A stretch of 16,239 nt of DNA, taken from positions 1-16,239 of the forward strand of contig JAFGFP010000059.1 of assembly GCA_016931015.1 (NCBI GenBank), given 5' to 3'. Below, in pieces: positions 8,206-15,466 of the stretch (positions are counted from its first letter, which is position 1; every line of letters begins with the position of its first letter). The notes below the pieces were generated by a model, which was not told the origin of the DNA, did not search any database, and saw only the letters and a list, made by a program, of their open reading frames with translations. Both the position numbers and the translations under genes were made by a program. Source of the DNA: Dehalococcoidales bacterium. Its GTDB lineage: Bacteria > Chloroflexota > Dehalococcoidia > Dehalococcoidales > UBA5760.

Positions 8206-8517
8206 ATGGAAGAGACTTCGCCGAAATCGAGGCGCACCACGGCGCTGCTGGCCGTCTTTCTGGGCTGCTTCGGTATGCACCGTTTCTACCTGGACAAGAC
8301 GCCAAGCGCCGTCGCGATGCTGGTTATGGGTATCGCCGGGTTTTCCATCCTGGGGACGATTCTCAGCGTCCGGTCTTACTACATCGAACCTATCGCCCCG
8401 GCCTTTGTAATGATTGCCATCTTTATCGCCCTGGGAATCTGGGCCCTGGTCGATTTTATCGTCACCCTGGCCGGTAAGACGCGGGACAGCGAAGGCAGAG
8501 TCGTTAAGAACTGGTAA
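8206..8517 (+). CDS. TM2 domain membrane protein
   Basis: Small membrane protein of 103 residues with a TM2 domain. The first helix follows a short charged N-terminus and contains the signature FLGCFGMHRFYLDK (residues about 18-31), where the usual form is LGxxGxHRFYLG. A middle helix (about 37-55) and a last helix ending IWALVDFIVTLAGKTRD complete it; the Asp in the last helix is typical of TM2. The function of bacterial TM2 proteins is not firmly known. The codon use is GC-rich like the host genes, so it does not belong to the preceding AT-rich patch. GGGGGTGAG at 8188-8195, in the arm of the palindrome, is the only ribosome-binding candidate, about 10 bases from the ATG. Confidence 0.85.
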   Translation: MEETSPKSRRTTALLAVFLGCFGMHRFYLDKTPSAVAMLVMGIAGFSILGTILSVRSYYIEPIAPAFVMIAIFIALGIWALVDFIVTLAGKTRDSEGRVVKNW

Positions 8518-8594
8518 GACCACCTCCAGCCGACCCGGCGGCAAAAACCTGCCTGGAATTTTTCCCCAGACCACTAGCATAACTTCTTACGGTA

Positions 8595-8603
8595 TGCTTT
8601 AAT
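8595..8603 (+). promoter_or_regulatory. Candidate extended -10 box before the small membrane protein pair
   Basis: TG-C-TTTAAT (TG at 8595-8596, hexamer 8598-8603) differs from TATAAT at one position and shares the TGC spacing of the two other promoters seen here. Initiation near 8610 would give a leader of about 46 bases before the gene at 8656. No good -35 box is present upstream. A weak AGCATA/TATGCT inverted repeat (8576-8581 and 8593-8598) overlaps it. Confidence 0.35.
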
Positions 8604-8655
8604 ATTGGAAACTGCTTCTTTCCTCAAGACAGCAGATACCAGAAGGAGGTAACAG

Positions 8656-9009
8656 ATGAACAAAACCTGGAAGCCGACCACAGCGGGCATCCTGATGATA
8701 ATTGGGGGATGTATCGGTATCGGGGTGGCTGGTTGCGTCGGCTGTATCGGAGTCGGGCTCGGGACAGCGGGCTTCGGGTTTGATGCCATGCTCCCCGGAA
8801 TAGGCCTACCTCTAGCCGCACTCGGTGCCGCCCTCATCGGCGTTGCGGTGGCATTAGTCGTCCTGGCAATAATCGGCGGCACTTCGGCCCTGGCCAGGAA
8901 GCGCTGGGGACTGGCGCTCACCGGGGCCATCTGTGCCTGCTTCCCGGTTATCCCCTTAGGGGTACTGGCCATCATATTCGTAGCCATGGGTAAGGACGAA
9001 TTCGAATAG
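8656..9009 (+). CDS. Small three-helix membrane protein
   Basis: Protein of 117 residues, almost entirely hydrophobic, with three predicted helices at about residues 10-35, 50-77 and 85-110. The first helix is very rich in Gly and contains Cys residues (GGC, AGCVGC). A short basic loop ARKRW precedes the last helix, and the protein ends VAMGKDEFE. This RKRWG-(X)n-MGKxEF layout is familiar to me from small uncharacterised membrane proteins of Chloroflexota, but I can name no function. The start is well supported by AAGGAGGT at 8643-8650, a near-perfect Shine-Dalgarno site. It is a relative of the next gene, judging from the shared tail. Confidence 0.7.
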   Translation: MNKTWKPTTAGILMIIGGCIGIGVAGCVGCIGVGLGTAGFGFDAMLPGIGLPLAALGAALIGVAVALVVLAIIGGTSALARKRWGLALTGAICACFPVIPLGVLAIIFVAMGKDEFE

Positions 9010-9083
9010 CTCCGGCCGACTTAGTAAGCAGGGACTTAAGCCTCTAACGTCACCAAATAACCAATAGCGAGGGAGGATAACAC

Positions 9084-9419
9084 ATGGAAGGAAATAAAGC
9101 CAGATTGGGTGGAGTGCTGACCCTGGTGGCCGGAATCGTTGGCATGGTTTCCGCTCTCATGTTCATGCTGACCGGTAGCCCCTTGGAGATTGCGCTTACC
9201 TTTCCCGCCACCATAGATTCCCTTAACGGCTTGCCGAGTCTTATCCTGGGGATAATCGCCGTGGCTGGTGGCGGCTGCGCCATGCAGCGCAAAGCCTTCG
9301 GATTTGCCATGACCGGAGCAGTCCTCAGCATCGTGGCTACCCTTAACCTGGGGATAGTTATCATCCTGGGCATCATCGGCATTATCCTTGTCGCTATGGG
9401 CAAAAGCGAGTTCGCCTAG
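9084..9419 (+). CDS. Small three-helix membrane protein, relative of its upstream neighbour
   Basis: Protein of 111 residues with three predicted helices at about 8-30, 48-66 and 74-105. It ends ILVAMGKSEFA, closely matching the IFVAMGKDEFE end of the preceding protein, and also has a short basic loop (QRKAFGFAMTGA against RKRWGLALTGA) before the last helix. The two look like a tandem duplication that has diverged in the N-terminal two thirds. GGGAGGAT at 9071-9078 is a good ribosome-binding site, with 5-base spacing. No terminator separates it from the upstream gene, so the pair is probably one transcript. Function unknown. Confidence 0.7.
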   Translation: MEGNKARLGGVLTLVAGIVGMVSALMFMLTGSPLEIALTFPATIDSLNGLPSLILGIIAVAGGGCAMQRKAFGFAMTGAVLSIVATLNLGIVIILGIIGIILVAMGKSEFA

Positions 9420-9469
9420 ATATAACCCACGCCCACAGCCAAGCCGGTAAAGCTCGGACTACTCTTAAG

Positions 9470-9521
9470 CCCACCGCCTGGCGGGAGCCGGGGCGGCGGT
9501 GGGGTGATGTCATGGCCCACC
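9470..9521 (+). promoter_or_regulatory. GC-rich proS leader with two competing hairpins
   Basis: CCCACCGCC (9470-9478) pairs perfectly with GGCGGTGGG (9495-9503), enclosing a smaller GGC-GGGA-GCC hairpin (9480-9489). The right arm can instead pair with a downstream element: GGTGGG (9498-9503) with CCCACC (9516-9521). The two foldings exclude each other because they use the same bases. The element lies 36-88 bases before the proS ATG, where an attenuator would be expected. No U-tract follows, so control of ribosome access is more likely than termination; this is inference. Confidence 0.4.
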
Positions 9522-9557
9522 GGCTGACAAACCTAACTAGACAGGACAGATAGAAAC

Positions 9558-11279
9558 ATGCGCCTATCAAAGCTATTCGGGAAGACACAGCGCGAGATAC
9601 CGGCTGAAGCCGAGACTACCAGCCATCAGCTGCTGCTGCGGGCCGGCATGATAGCTCAGGTGGCCGCCGGGGTGTACTCCTACCTGCCGCTAGCCTGGAG
9701 AGTGCTCAAAAAGATAGAGAACATTATCCGGGAGGAGATGGACGCCGCCGGGGGACAGGAACTGATGATGCCCGTCCTCCAGCCGCTGGAGCTGTGGCAG
9801 GAAACCGGGCGCGACCAGGCCTTCGGCAAGGGACTCTTTAAGCTGTGCGACCGTAGAGACCGCAACCTGTGCCTCGGGCCGACCCACGAAGAGGTTATCA
9901 CCAAACTGGTCAGCCAGTACGTGCAGAGCTACCGCGACCTGCCCCTGCGCCTCTACCAGATTCAGACCAAGTTCCGCGACGAGCCCCGCCCCCGGGCCGG
10001 CTTGCTCCGCGTCCGCGAGTTCACCATGAAGGACCTCTACAGCTTCGATACCGACGAAGAAGGACTCAGCCGGAGCTATAACCGGATGCTTGAGGCTTAC
10101 CAGAATATCTATGCCCGCTGCGGGTTGCCGACGCTGCTCGTCGAAGCCGATAGCGGTGCCATCGGGGGCAAGGACTCGCACGAGTTCATGCTGGTTACCG
10201 AGACCGGCGAGGACGAGGTCATCTACTGTCCCGAGTGCCGCTATTCCGCCAACGCCGAAAAGGCGCAGAGCATCAAGGGTGAAGCGCACGACAAAAAGCC
10301 GCTGCCCCTGGAGGAGGTAAAGACGCCGGGAGCAGCCACCATCGAGGAGGTATCCGGGTTCCTCAAGATAGCGCCGGAGGACACCCTCAAGGCGGTCTTC
10401 TACGCCGCCGATAACGAGCTTATCTTCGTGGTTATCCGGGGCGACCTCGAGGTAAACGAGATAAAGCTGAAGAACGCCCTGAAGTGCTACCAGCTTCGCC
10501 TGGCTACGGAGGCCGAGGTTAGCGGGGCCGGTATCGTGGCCGGGGCTGCTTCGCCCGTAGGCCTGAGTAATATCAAGGTAGTTGCCGACGACTCGGTGAC
10601 CCTGGGAGCCAACTTCGTGGCCGGGGCCAATAAACCCGAGACCCACCTGAAAAACGTTAACTACCCCCGGGACTTCACCGCCGCTATCGTCACCGACATC
10701 GCTAAAGCCCACGCCGGCGAGAGCTGTCCCCGGTGCGGAGGCAAGCTGCTATCGGCGCACGGTATCGAGGTGGGACACATCTTCAAGCTGGGTACTTTCC
10801 TCAGCCAGAAGCTCGGCGCCTACTTCACCGACCCCGACGGGGTAAGCCGCCCGATTATCATGGGCTGCTACGGAATCGGCCTGGGTCGGCTGCTGGCCGC
10901 CGCCATCGAGCAGAACCACGACGACAAGGGCATTATCTGGCCCGCTCCGATCGCCCCCTACCAGCTCCACCTCTGCCCGCTCTTCTTCGATAACCCCGAG
11001 GTAGCCGCCGCCACGGAAAAACTGTATAACGAGCTCACCGAGGCCGGCTGGGAGGTGCTCCTCGACGACCGTATCGAGTCTCCGGGGGTGAAGTTTAACG
11101 ACGCCGACCTACTGGGGATACCCGTCCGAATCACCATCAGCCCGCGCACCCTGGAGAAAGACAGCGTGGAACTAAAACGGCGCACCGAGAAGAAGGCCGA
11201 GGTGGTGACCCTGGCGGATTTAGAGGTCAGGCTCAAGGAGCTTATGGCAGGAGAGAGCCTGAAAACCGCCGTAGACTAG
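9558..11279 (+). CDS. proS: Prolyl-tRNA synthetase, bacterial type with editing domain
   Basis: Class II synthetase charging tRNA-Pro in the cytoplasm. The 573 residues match the E. coli-type ProRS. Motif 2 is FRDEPRPRAGLLRVREFTMK (from residue 139) and motif 3 is GCYGIGLGRLLAAAIEQ (436-452). Between them the INS editing domain covers about residues 224-395, which removes mischarged alanine; it includes ADNELIFVVIRGDLEVNEIK and is bounded by Cys pairs CPEC (224-227) and CPRC (390-393). GIEVGHIFKLGT follows it. The C-terminal anticodon-binding domain begins near APYQLHLCPL. The ATG has only a weak AGGA 11 bases upstream and is preceded by the structured leader. Its stop shares four bases with the convergent pheT stop. 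Confidence 0.98.
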   Translation: MRLSKLFGKTQREIPAEAETTSHQLLLRAGMIAQVAAGVYSYLPLAWRVLKKIENIIREEMDAAGGQELMMPVLQPLELWQETGRDQAFGKGLFKLCDRRDRNLCLGPTHEEVITKLVSQYVQSYRDLPLRLYQIQTKFRDEPRPRAGLLRVREFTMKDLYSFDTDEEGLSRSYNRMLEAYQNIYARCGLPTLLVEADSGAIGGKDSHEFMLVTETGEDEVIYCPECRYSANAEKAQSIKGEAHDKKPLPLEEVKTPGAATIEEVSGFLKIAPEDTLKAVFYAADNELIFVVIRGDLEVNEIKLKNALKCYQLRLATEAEVSGAGIVAGAASPVGLSNIKVVADDSVTLGANFVAGANKPETHLKNVNYPRDFTAAIVTDIAKAHAGESCPRCGGKLLSAHGIEVGHIFKLGTFLSQKLGAYFTDPDGVSRPIIMGCYGIGLGRLLAAAIEQNHDDKGIIWPAPIAPYQLHLCPLFFDNPEVAAATEKLYNELTEAGWEVLLDDRIESPGVKFNDADLLGIPVRITISPRTLEKDSVELKRRTEKKAEVVTLADLEVRLKELMAGESLKTAVD

Positions 11280-11284
11280 CTACG
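11270..11284. other. Shared CTAG stop of two convergent genes inside a small palindrome
   Basis: The palindrome CTAG at 11276-11279 provides the TAG of proS (11277-11279) on the + strand and the TAG of pheT (11276-11278) on the - strand. CGTAG (11270-11274) and CTACG (11280-11284) flank it as an inverted repeat. There is no room for a terminator between the genes. Confidence 0.9.
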
Positions 11285-13678
11285 CAGGGTAGCCCCGAGC
11301 TCGCGGGACAGCTTAGTCAGAATCTTCTGCTGTACTTTATCGACCTCGGTGTCGGTCAGGGTATGCTCCAGCGAGCGAAAGACGATGCGGTAGGCAAGCG
11401 ACTTTTTACCCGCCGGGACCTGCTTTCCCCAGTAGGCATCGAATATGGTTACCTGAGCCACCAGAGGGAAGCCCGTGATAATCTCCTGGACGCGGGCGTG
11501 ACTTACCTGCTCGTCGAGCACCAGGGCGATGTCCCGCTCCACCACCGGAAAGCGCGCTACCGGCTGAAACACCCGGTGCCCTACCGTGAAGTTTAGCAGC
11601 TGCGCGAGGTTTATCTCAAAGAGGCAGACCGGCCCGGTAATCTCAAAGGCCGTAAGCACCTTAGGGTGTAGCTCCCCGATAACGCCGAGCTTATTACCGG
11701 AGACCATTATCCCCGCCTGCTTGGCATTATGAAGGGCCGGGTCATTAGATTCTACGAAGTCGGCGGCTATCCCCAGGTGAGCCAGCAGCGCCTCGACTAC
11801 CCCCTTGGCATCGTAGAAACCGAAGAGCTCATCGCCGCCGTGCCACGAGTGCTCCAACCTCGGGCCGGACATCAGCCCGCAGAGCACCTCCGGCTCCTCG
11901 GGTAGGTCTTTGGGCCGCGTCAGATACACCTTACCCAGTTCGAAGAGCCGGATACCGCCGTCCTCATGCCTCCGGTTGGCGGCCAGGGTCGTTAGCAGGT
12001 TAGCCCGCAGATTGGGCCGCAGATACTCCTGCTCAAAAGTCATGGGGTTAGCCATCCTCAGGGGCTCCGCATCGGGGGAACCCGGCTCCATCGGCAGCCT
12101 ACGCAGTAGCTCTAAGCTGGTCAGGGAGTAGGTAACTATCTCACTAAAACCATAGCCCACCAGGATACCGCGCAGTTTCCGCTTCAGGGAAAAGACAGGC
12201 TCCGGGCTCTGGTGCGGTATCGGCCGGCTGAGCAGGGTCATCGGGATTTTATCATAGCCCACGATGCGGGCCACCTCTTCAATCAAGTCGCCATCGTGGC
12301 GGATGTCTCCCCGCCAGTAAGGCGCCGCAGCCCACAGGTCACCATCGGCGTCCGTGCGGCAGGTAAAGCCCAGGGCGGTAAGCGCCCCGGTTATCTGCTC
12401 GGGACTAAAGCCGACCCCCAAGACCCGCTCCAGCTTACCCGGCGAGAGACGAATCGGTTCGTGGTCAGCCCGGCCGGGATAGACGTCAATCAGGCCCTGA
12501 GCCGCCTCGCCACCCCCGAGCTTGCTAATAAGCTGCGTGGCGCGCTTGAGAGCCACCACCGTTAGCTCGGGGCGAATCCCCCGTTCGAACCTCATGCGGG
12601 CTTCGCTGGGCAGTCTGAGGGCGCTGCCGGTATGGTGAATGCTGGCGGCATTAAAGTTAGCCGCTTCGAGCAGTATCGAGGTTGTTCCCTCGCTGACCTC
12701 GCTGGCGGCCCCGCCCATGATACCGGCCACGGCCACCGCCCCCTTCTCATCGGCAATGACCAGCATGTTATCGTCGAGAGACCGCTTGGTCCCGTCCAGG
12801 GTGTCCAGGGTCTCCCCGGCCTCGGCCCGGCGCACGATTATCTTACCGCCCCTGATTCGCTGGTAGTCGAAGGCGTGCAGGGGCTGGCCGTACTCCACCA
12901 TAACGTAGTTGGTAACATCGACCACGTTGTTTATCGGGCGCATGCCGTAGGCGAGCAGCCGCTGCTGCAGCCAGGCCGGCGACGGGCCGATTTTAACCCC
13001 GGTGATGAGACTGGCCGAGTAGCGGGAGCAGAGCTCCGGGTCGATAACCGACACCGATACCTGCTGATCGATAGGAACAGCCGACTCCGCATAGTCAGCC
13101 CGGGGAAGATGCAAACCCTGACCCGTCAGGGCGGATACTTCTCTGGCAATACCGACCACCGAGAGGCAGTCGGCCCGGTTGGGGGTTATGTCCAGGTCGA
13201 AGATAACATCGCCCAGGTAGTCGGCCAGGGGCATACCGAGCGGGGCATCCTCGGGCAGCACCATGATTCCCTGGTGGCTCTCGGAGATACCCAGCTCCTT
13301 CTCGGAACAGACCATGCCGCGGGAGGCAACTCCCCGAATCTTGGCCGGCTCCAGGCGCGAGAGCTTGCCGCTATGCCCGTCATACAGTTGCGCACCCACC
13401 GAAGCGAAGGCTATCTTGTCATCGCACCGGAGATTGGGCGCCCCGCAGACCACGGTCGTCTCCTCGGTGCCCAGGTTCACGGTAACCAGCCGGAGGCGGT
13501 CGGCGTTGGGGTGGGGATTAATCGCCGTTATCTCCCCGACGCTAACAAACTCCCAGCTACCACCCACCACCTGCATCCCCTTCACCTCGTTACCGGCCAG
13601 GGTCAGCCTTTGGGCCAGTTTGTGGGGGGGCAGGGTAATATCGACATACTCCTTAAGCCAACTGAGCGAAACCTTCAT
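11276..13678 (-). CDS. pheT: Phenylalanyl-tRNA synthetase beta subunit
   Basis: Large subunit of the heterotetrameric PheRS, carrying tRNA recognition and editing of mischarged tyrosine. Domains in order: the N-terminal segment MKVSLSWLKEYV, the EMAP-like tRNA-binding domain (about 40-150, INPHPNADRLRLVTV), the B3/B4 editing domain (about 200-385, containing NNVVDVTNYVMVEYGQPLHAFD and RFERGI), the B5 domain (about 405-475), the catalytic-like core (about 480-690), and the FDX-ACB anticodon-binding domain (last 93 residues, FPVVERDIALVLD). Length 800 is standard for the long bacterial form. The ATG follows GTGAGGAA (13681-13688 on the + strand). It lies 29 bases behind pheS and is surely co-transcribed with it. 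Confidence 0.98.
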   Translation of the reverse strand: MKVSLSWLKEYVDITLPPHKLAQRLTLAGNEVKGMQVVGGSWEFVSVGEITAINPHPNADRLRLVTVNLGTEETTVVCGAPNLRCDDKIAFASVGAQLYDGHSGKLSRLEPAKIRGVASRGMVCSEKELGISESHQGIMVLPEDAPLGMPLADYLGDVIFDLDITPNRADCLSVVGIAREVSALTGQGLHLPRADYAESAVPIDQQVSVSVIDPELCSRYSASLITGVKIGPSPAWLQQRLLAYGMRPINNVVDVTNYVMVEYGQPLHAFDYQRIRGGKIIVRRAEAGETLDTLDGTKRSLDDNMLVIADEKGAVAVAGIMGGAASEVSEGTTSILLEAANFNAASIHHTGSALRLPSEARMRFERGIRPELTVVALKRATQLISKLGGGEAAQGLIDVYPGRADHEPIRLSPGKLERVLGVGFSPEQITGALTALGFTCRTDADGDLWAAAPYWRGDIRHDGDLIEEVARIVGYDKIPMTLLSRPIPHQSPEPVFSLKRKLRGILVGYGFSEIVTYSLTSLELLRRLPMEPGSPDAEPLRMANPMTFEQEYLRPNLRANLLTTLAANRRHEDGGIRLFELGKVYLTRPKDLPEEPEVLCGLMSGPRLEHSWHGGDELFGFYDAKGVVEALLAHLGIAADFVESNDPALHNAKQAGIMVSGNKLGVIGELHPKVLTAFEITGPVCLFEINLAQLLNFTVGHRVFQPVARFPVVERDIALVLDEQVSHARVQEIITGFPLVAQVTIFDAYWGKQVPAGKKSLAYRIVFRSLEHTLTDTEVDKVQQKILTKLSRELGATLRS

Positions 13679-13707
13679 AATTCCTCACCAGAGAGTGTAT
13701 AAATCGT

Positions 13708-14745
13708 CTAAAACTGGGACAAAAACCTCAAGTCGTTATTATAAAACAACCTGATATCGTCAATACCGTGGCGCAGCATGGGCATACGGTCAATCCCCAT
13801 ACCGAAGGCGAAACCGGAGTAGACCTCGGGGTCGATGCCGCCGCGCTCAAGCACCCGGGGATGGGCCATACCCGCCCCCAGGATTTCAATCCAGCCGCTG
13901 TGACCGCAGAGACGGCAGCCGCTGCCGTTACAAACGGTGCACTCAATGGCCATCTCCACCCCCGGCTCGACGAAGGGAAAATAGTCGCAGCGGAAGCGTA
14001 CCCCCCGATTCTCGCCGAAGAAGCGCCGGGCGAACTCGTAAAGAGTTCCCTTAAGGTCGGCCATGGTGATACCGGTATCGATGGCGATACCGTCAATCTG
14101 GTGGAACATGGGGCTGTGCGTGGCGTCGCTGGCCTCGTAGCGATAGACCCTGCCGGGCTCGACCAGCCTTATCGGGGGTTTACGGGCCTCAATCATCCGG
14201 GCCGTAAGCGAGGTAGTATGAGTACGGAGCAACATGGGCCGAACGCCCTCGGCCTTAAAATCGACCCAGGAGGTGGACATGCTATCTCGGGCCGGGTGTT
14301 CTTCTGGGATATTGAGCGCCTCAAAGTTATAATAATCCCACTCCACCTCCGGCCCCTCCACCACCTGAAAGCCCAGCGAGGCGAAAATGTCACAGACCTC
14401 GTAGATTGTCTGGGTAATCGGGTGCAGGTGTCCCACCGGATAGGGACGCCCGGGCAGGCTGACATCGAAATAGCCGGCTTCGGAGGCAACGCTGAGCTGA
14501 GAATTCCGGAGCACCAGCTCCTTCTGCCCGAGAGCCGCCTCCAGCTCGGCCTTGAGCTGGTTAGCCCTGGCCCCGGCGGTCTTTCTCTCCGCAACCGGCA
14601 GCGCCGCCAGGCCACGCAGGGCCTGGGTTAGCTGGCTCTTCTTCCCCAGATAACGCACCCGCCAGAGCTCAAGCTCCTTAGCGTCGTTAACGGCCTCTAG
14701 TTCCGTAAGGGCGCTCTGCTCTAGTTCCCTAAGCTGCTGTAACAT
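13708..14745 (-). CDS. pheS: Phenylalanyl-tRNA synthetase alpha subunit
   Basis: Catalytic subunit that forms phenylalanyl-adenylate and charges tRNA-Phe. Residues 1-85 form the N-terminal coiled coil that contacts tRNA. The class II core follows: GYFDVSLPGRPYPVGHLHPI, FQVVEGPEVEWDYYNF, HPARD, RTHTTSL (commonly RTHTSP), RVYRYEASDATHSPMFHQID and GFAFGMGIDRMPML. A Cys cluster C269-x2-C272 and C277-x2-C280 precedes GWIEILGAGMAHP, seen in many bacterial PheS. Length 345 is normal. The ATG has only a weak AAGG two to three bases upstream. The gene is 143 bases behind rplT, with a structured element between. Confidence 0.98.
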   Translation of the reverse strand: MLQQLRELEQSALTELEAVNDAKELELWRVRYLGKKSQLTQALRGLAALPVAERKTAGARANQLKAELEAALGQKELVLRNSQLSVASEAGYFDVSLPGRPYPVGHLHPITQTIYEVCDIFASLGFQVVEGPEVEWDYYNFEALNIPEEHPARDSMSTSWVDFKAEGVRPMLLRTHTTSLTARMIEARKPPIRLVEPGRVYRYEASDATHSPMFHQIDGIAIDTGITMADLKGTLYEFARRFFGENRGVRFRCDYFPFVEPGVEMAIECTVCNGSGCRLCGHSGWIEILGAGMAHPRVLERGGIDPEVYSGFAFGMGIDRMPMLRHGIDDIRLFYNNDLRFLSQF

Positions 14746-14798
14746 AGCCTTATCTTTGAACCCGACTGGCGGCGGATGTCCCCCCCCGAAAGATGCGG

Positions 14799-14850
14799 AA
14801 AGCCAGAGATTACCGGGCTATCATCCCGGTAAAGAAAGTGCTCTGGCTTT
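14799..14850. promoter_or_regulatory. Two-tier hairpin between rplT and pheS
   Basis: The outer arms AAAGCCAGAG (14799-14808) and CTCTGGCTTT (14841-14850) pair perfectly over 10 bp. They enclose a perfect 8-bp stem, TTACCGGG (14810-14817) with CCCGGTAA (14825-14832), around a 7-base loop. An 8-base bulge separates the tiers on one side. In the - direction (the direction of rplT and pheS) the structure is followed by only three U, so it could be a weak terminator or a leader element for pheST. In the + direction it is followed by TTTATTATT, a better terminator tail, though no + gene ends here. I see no Phe-rich leader peptide and no T-box motif. Confidence 0.5.
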
Positions 14851-14888
14851 ATTATTCAGTAAGCTGGTAAGAGGCCGGTCGAAACACC

Positions 14889-15248
14889 TCAGACCTGAAC
14901 CTTGTCCTTAGCCACGGAGACGAGCTCAGCGAACGAACCCGGCTCCCTGACTGCCATATCAGCCAGCACCTTACGGTTGATGATAACCCCGGCCTTATTC
15001 AAGCCGTTCATAAACTGGGAATAGGTAAGGCCCTGAGCCCGGCTGGCGGCGTTGACCCGCAGAATCCAGAGCCGCCTCATGTCACCCTTACGCTCACGGC
15101 GGTGGCTGTAGGCATAGCTCAGCGATTTAAGCATGGACTCATGCGCCCGACGGTAAAGCGAGTGCCGGGTGGCCCGCTGCCCCTTGGTCAGGGCGAGCAC
15201 TTTCTTGTGTCGGCGATGAGAGGCTACTCCTGTCTTGACCCTTGGCAA
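14889..15248 (-). CDS. rplT: 50S ribosomal protein L20
   Basis: Early-assembly 23S rRNA-binding protein, which in several bacteria also represses its own operon. Length 119 is typical. The sequence opens PRVKTGVASHRRHKKVLALTKG and contains the family block RDRK-like HRRERKGDMRRLWILRVNAA, then GLTYSQFMNGLNKAGV and the globular end NRKVLADMAV. The start is TTG (caa on the + strand at 15246-15248), set by the invariant PRVK start and by GGAGGG at 15253-15258. It follows rpmI after 17 bases. A terminator-like or leader element lies downstream, before pheS. Confidence 0.98.
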   Translation of the reverse strand: MPRVKTGVASHRRHKKVLALTKGQRATRHSLYRRAHESMLKSLSYAYSHRRERKGDMRRLWILRVNAASRAQGLTYSQFMNGLNKAGVIINRKVLADMAVREPGSFAELVSVAKDKVQV

Positions 15249-15265
15249 AATGCCCTCCTGTCTAG

Positions 15266-15466
15266 CTAAACCCCGTAGGGTATAAGTCTTTTCACCCGGG
15301 TTTTGTCCGCAGAACTTACCGGGACCGTTTCATCATAGAGACGCTTGGTCCGCTTCGCCTTATTGCGGCGCAGGTGGCTCTTGCCGCCTTTGGTGCGCAT
15401 AAGCTTACCACTCCCCGTAACATGAAAGCGAACCTTCACCCCTTTATGCGTCTTTAGCTTTGGCAT
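15266..15466 (-). CDS. rpmI: 50S ribosomal protein L35
   Basis: Small basic ribosomal protein of the 50S subunit; 66 residues, the normal length. It starts MPKLKTHKGVKVRFHVTGSG, a textbook L35 N-terminus, and then has KGGKSHLRRNKAKRTKR, which is rich in Lys and Arg. The ATG lies inside the end of infC, with a 23-base overlap in another frame, and GGGAG about 7 bases upstream acts as ribosome-binding site, so translation of the two is probably coupled. It is the middle gene of the classical infC-rpmI-rplT operon. Confidence 0.98.
   Translation of the reverse strand: MPKLKTHKGVKVRFHVTGSGKLMRTKGGKSHLRRNKAKRTKRLYDETVPVSSADKTRVKRLIPYGV

Noticed and set aside
8161..8580. 139-codon - strand frame over the TM2 gene
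   Set aside because: It begins past the gene and its last residues come from reading through the palindrome; the TM2 reading is clearly better.
9420..9557. T-box leader before proS
   Set aside because: No T-box core motif or specifier stem can be made out; only GC-rich hairpins are visible.
9690..10712. 340-codon open frame on the - strand inside proS
   Set aside because: It is a shadow of proS, which is fully supported by class II motifs.
12632..13702. 356-codon open frame on the + strand opposite pheT
   Set aside because: Low-complexity Gly/His-rich translation opposite a certain gene; no start signal.
13768..14631. 287-codon open frame on the + strand opposite pheS
   Set aside because: Shadow of pheS without motifs or ribosome-binding site.
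14799..14850. tRNA-like element
   Set aside because: The 7-bp-plus stems and 7-base loop recall an acceptor and anticodon arm, but there is no D arm, T arm or CCA end.
14746..14888. Phe-rich leader peptide or T-box controlling pheST
   Set aside because: The only short frame (GTG start, 11 codons, just after rplT) has a single Phe, and no T-box core sequence is present.
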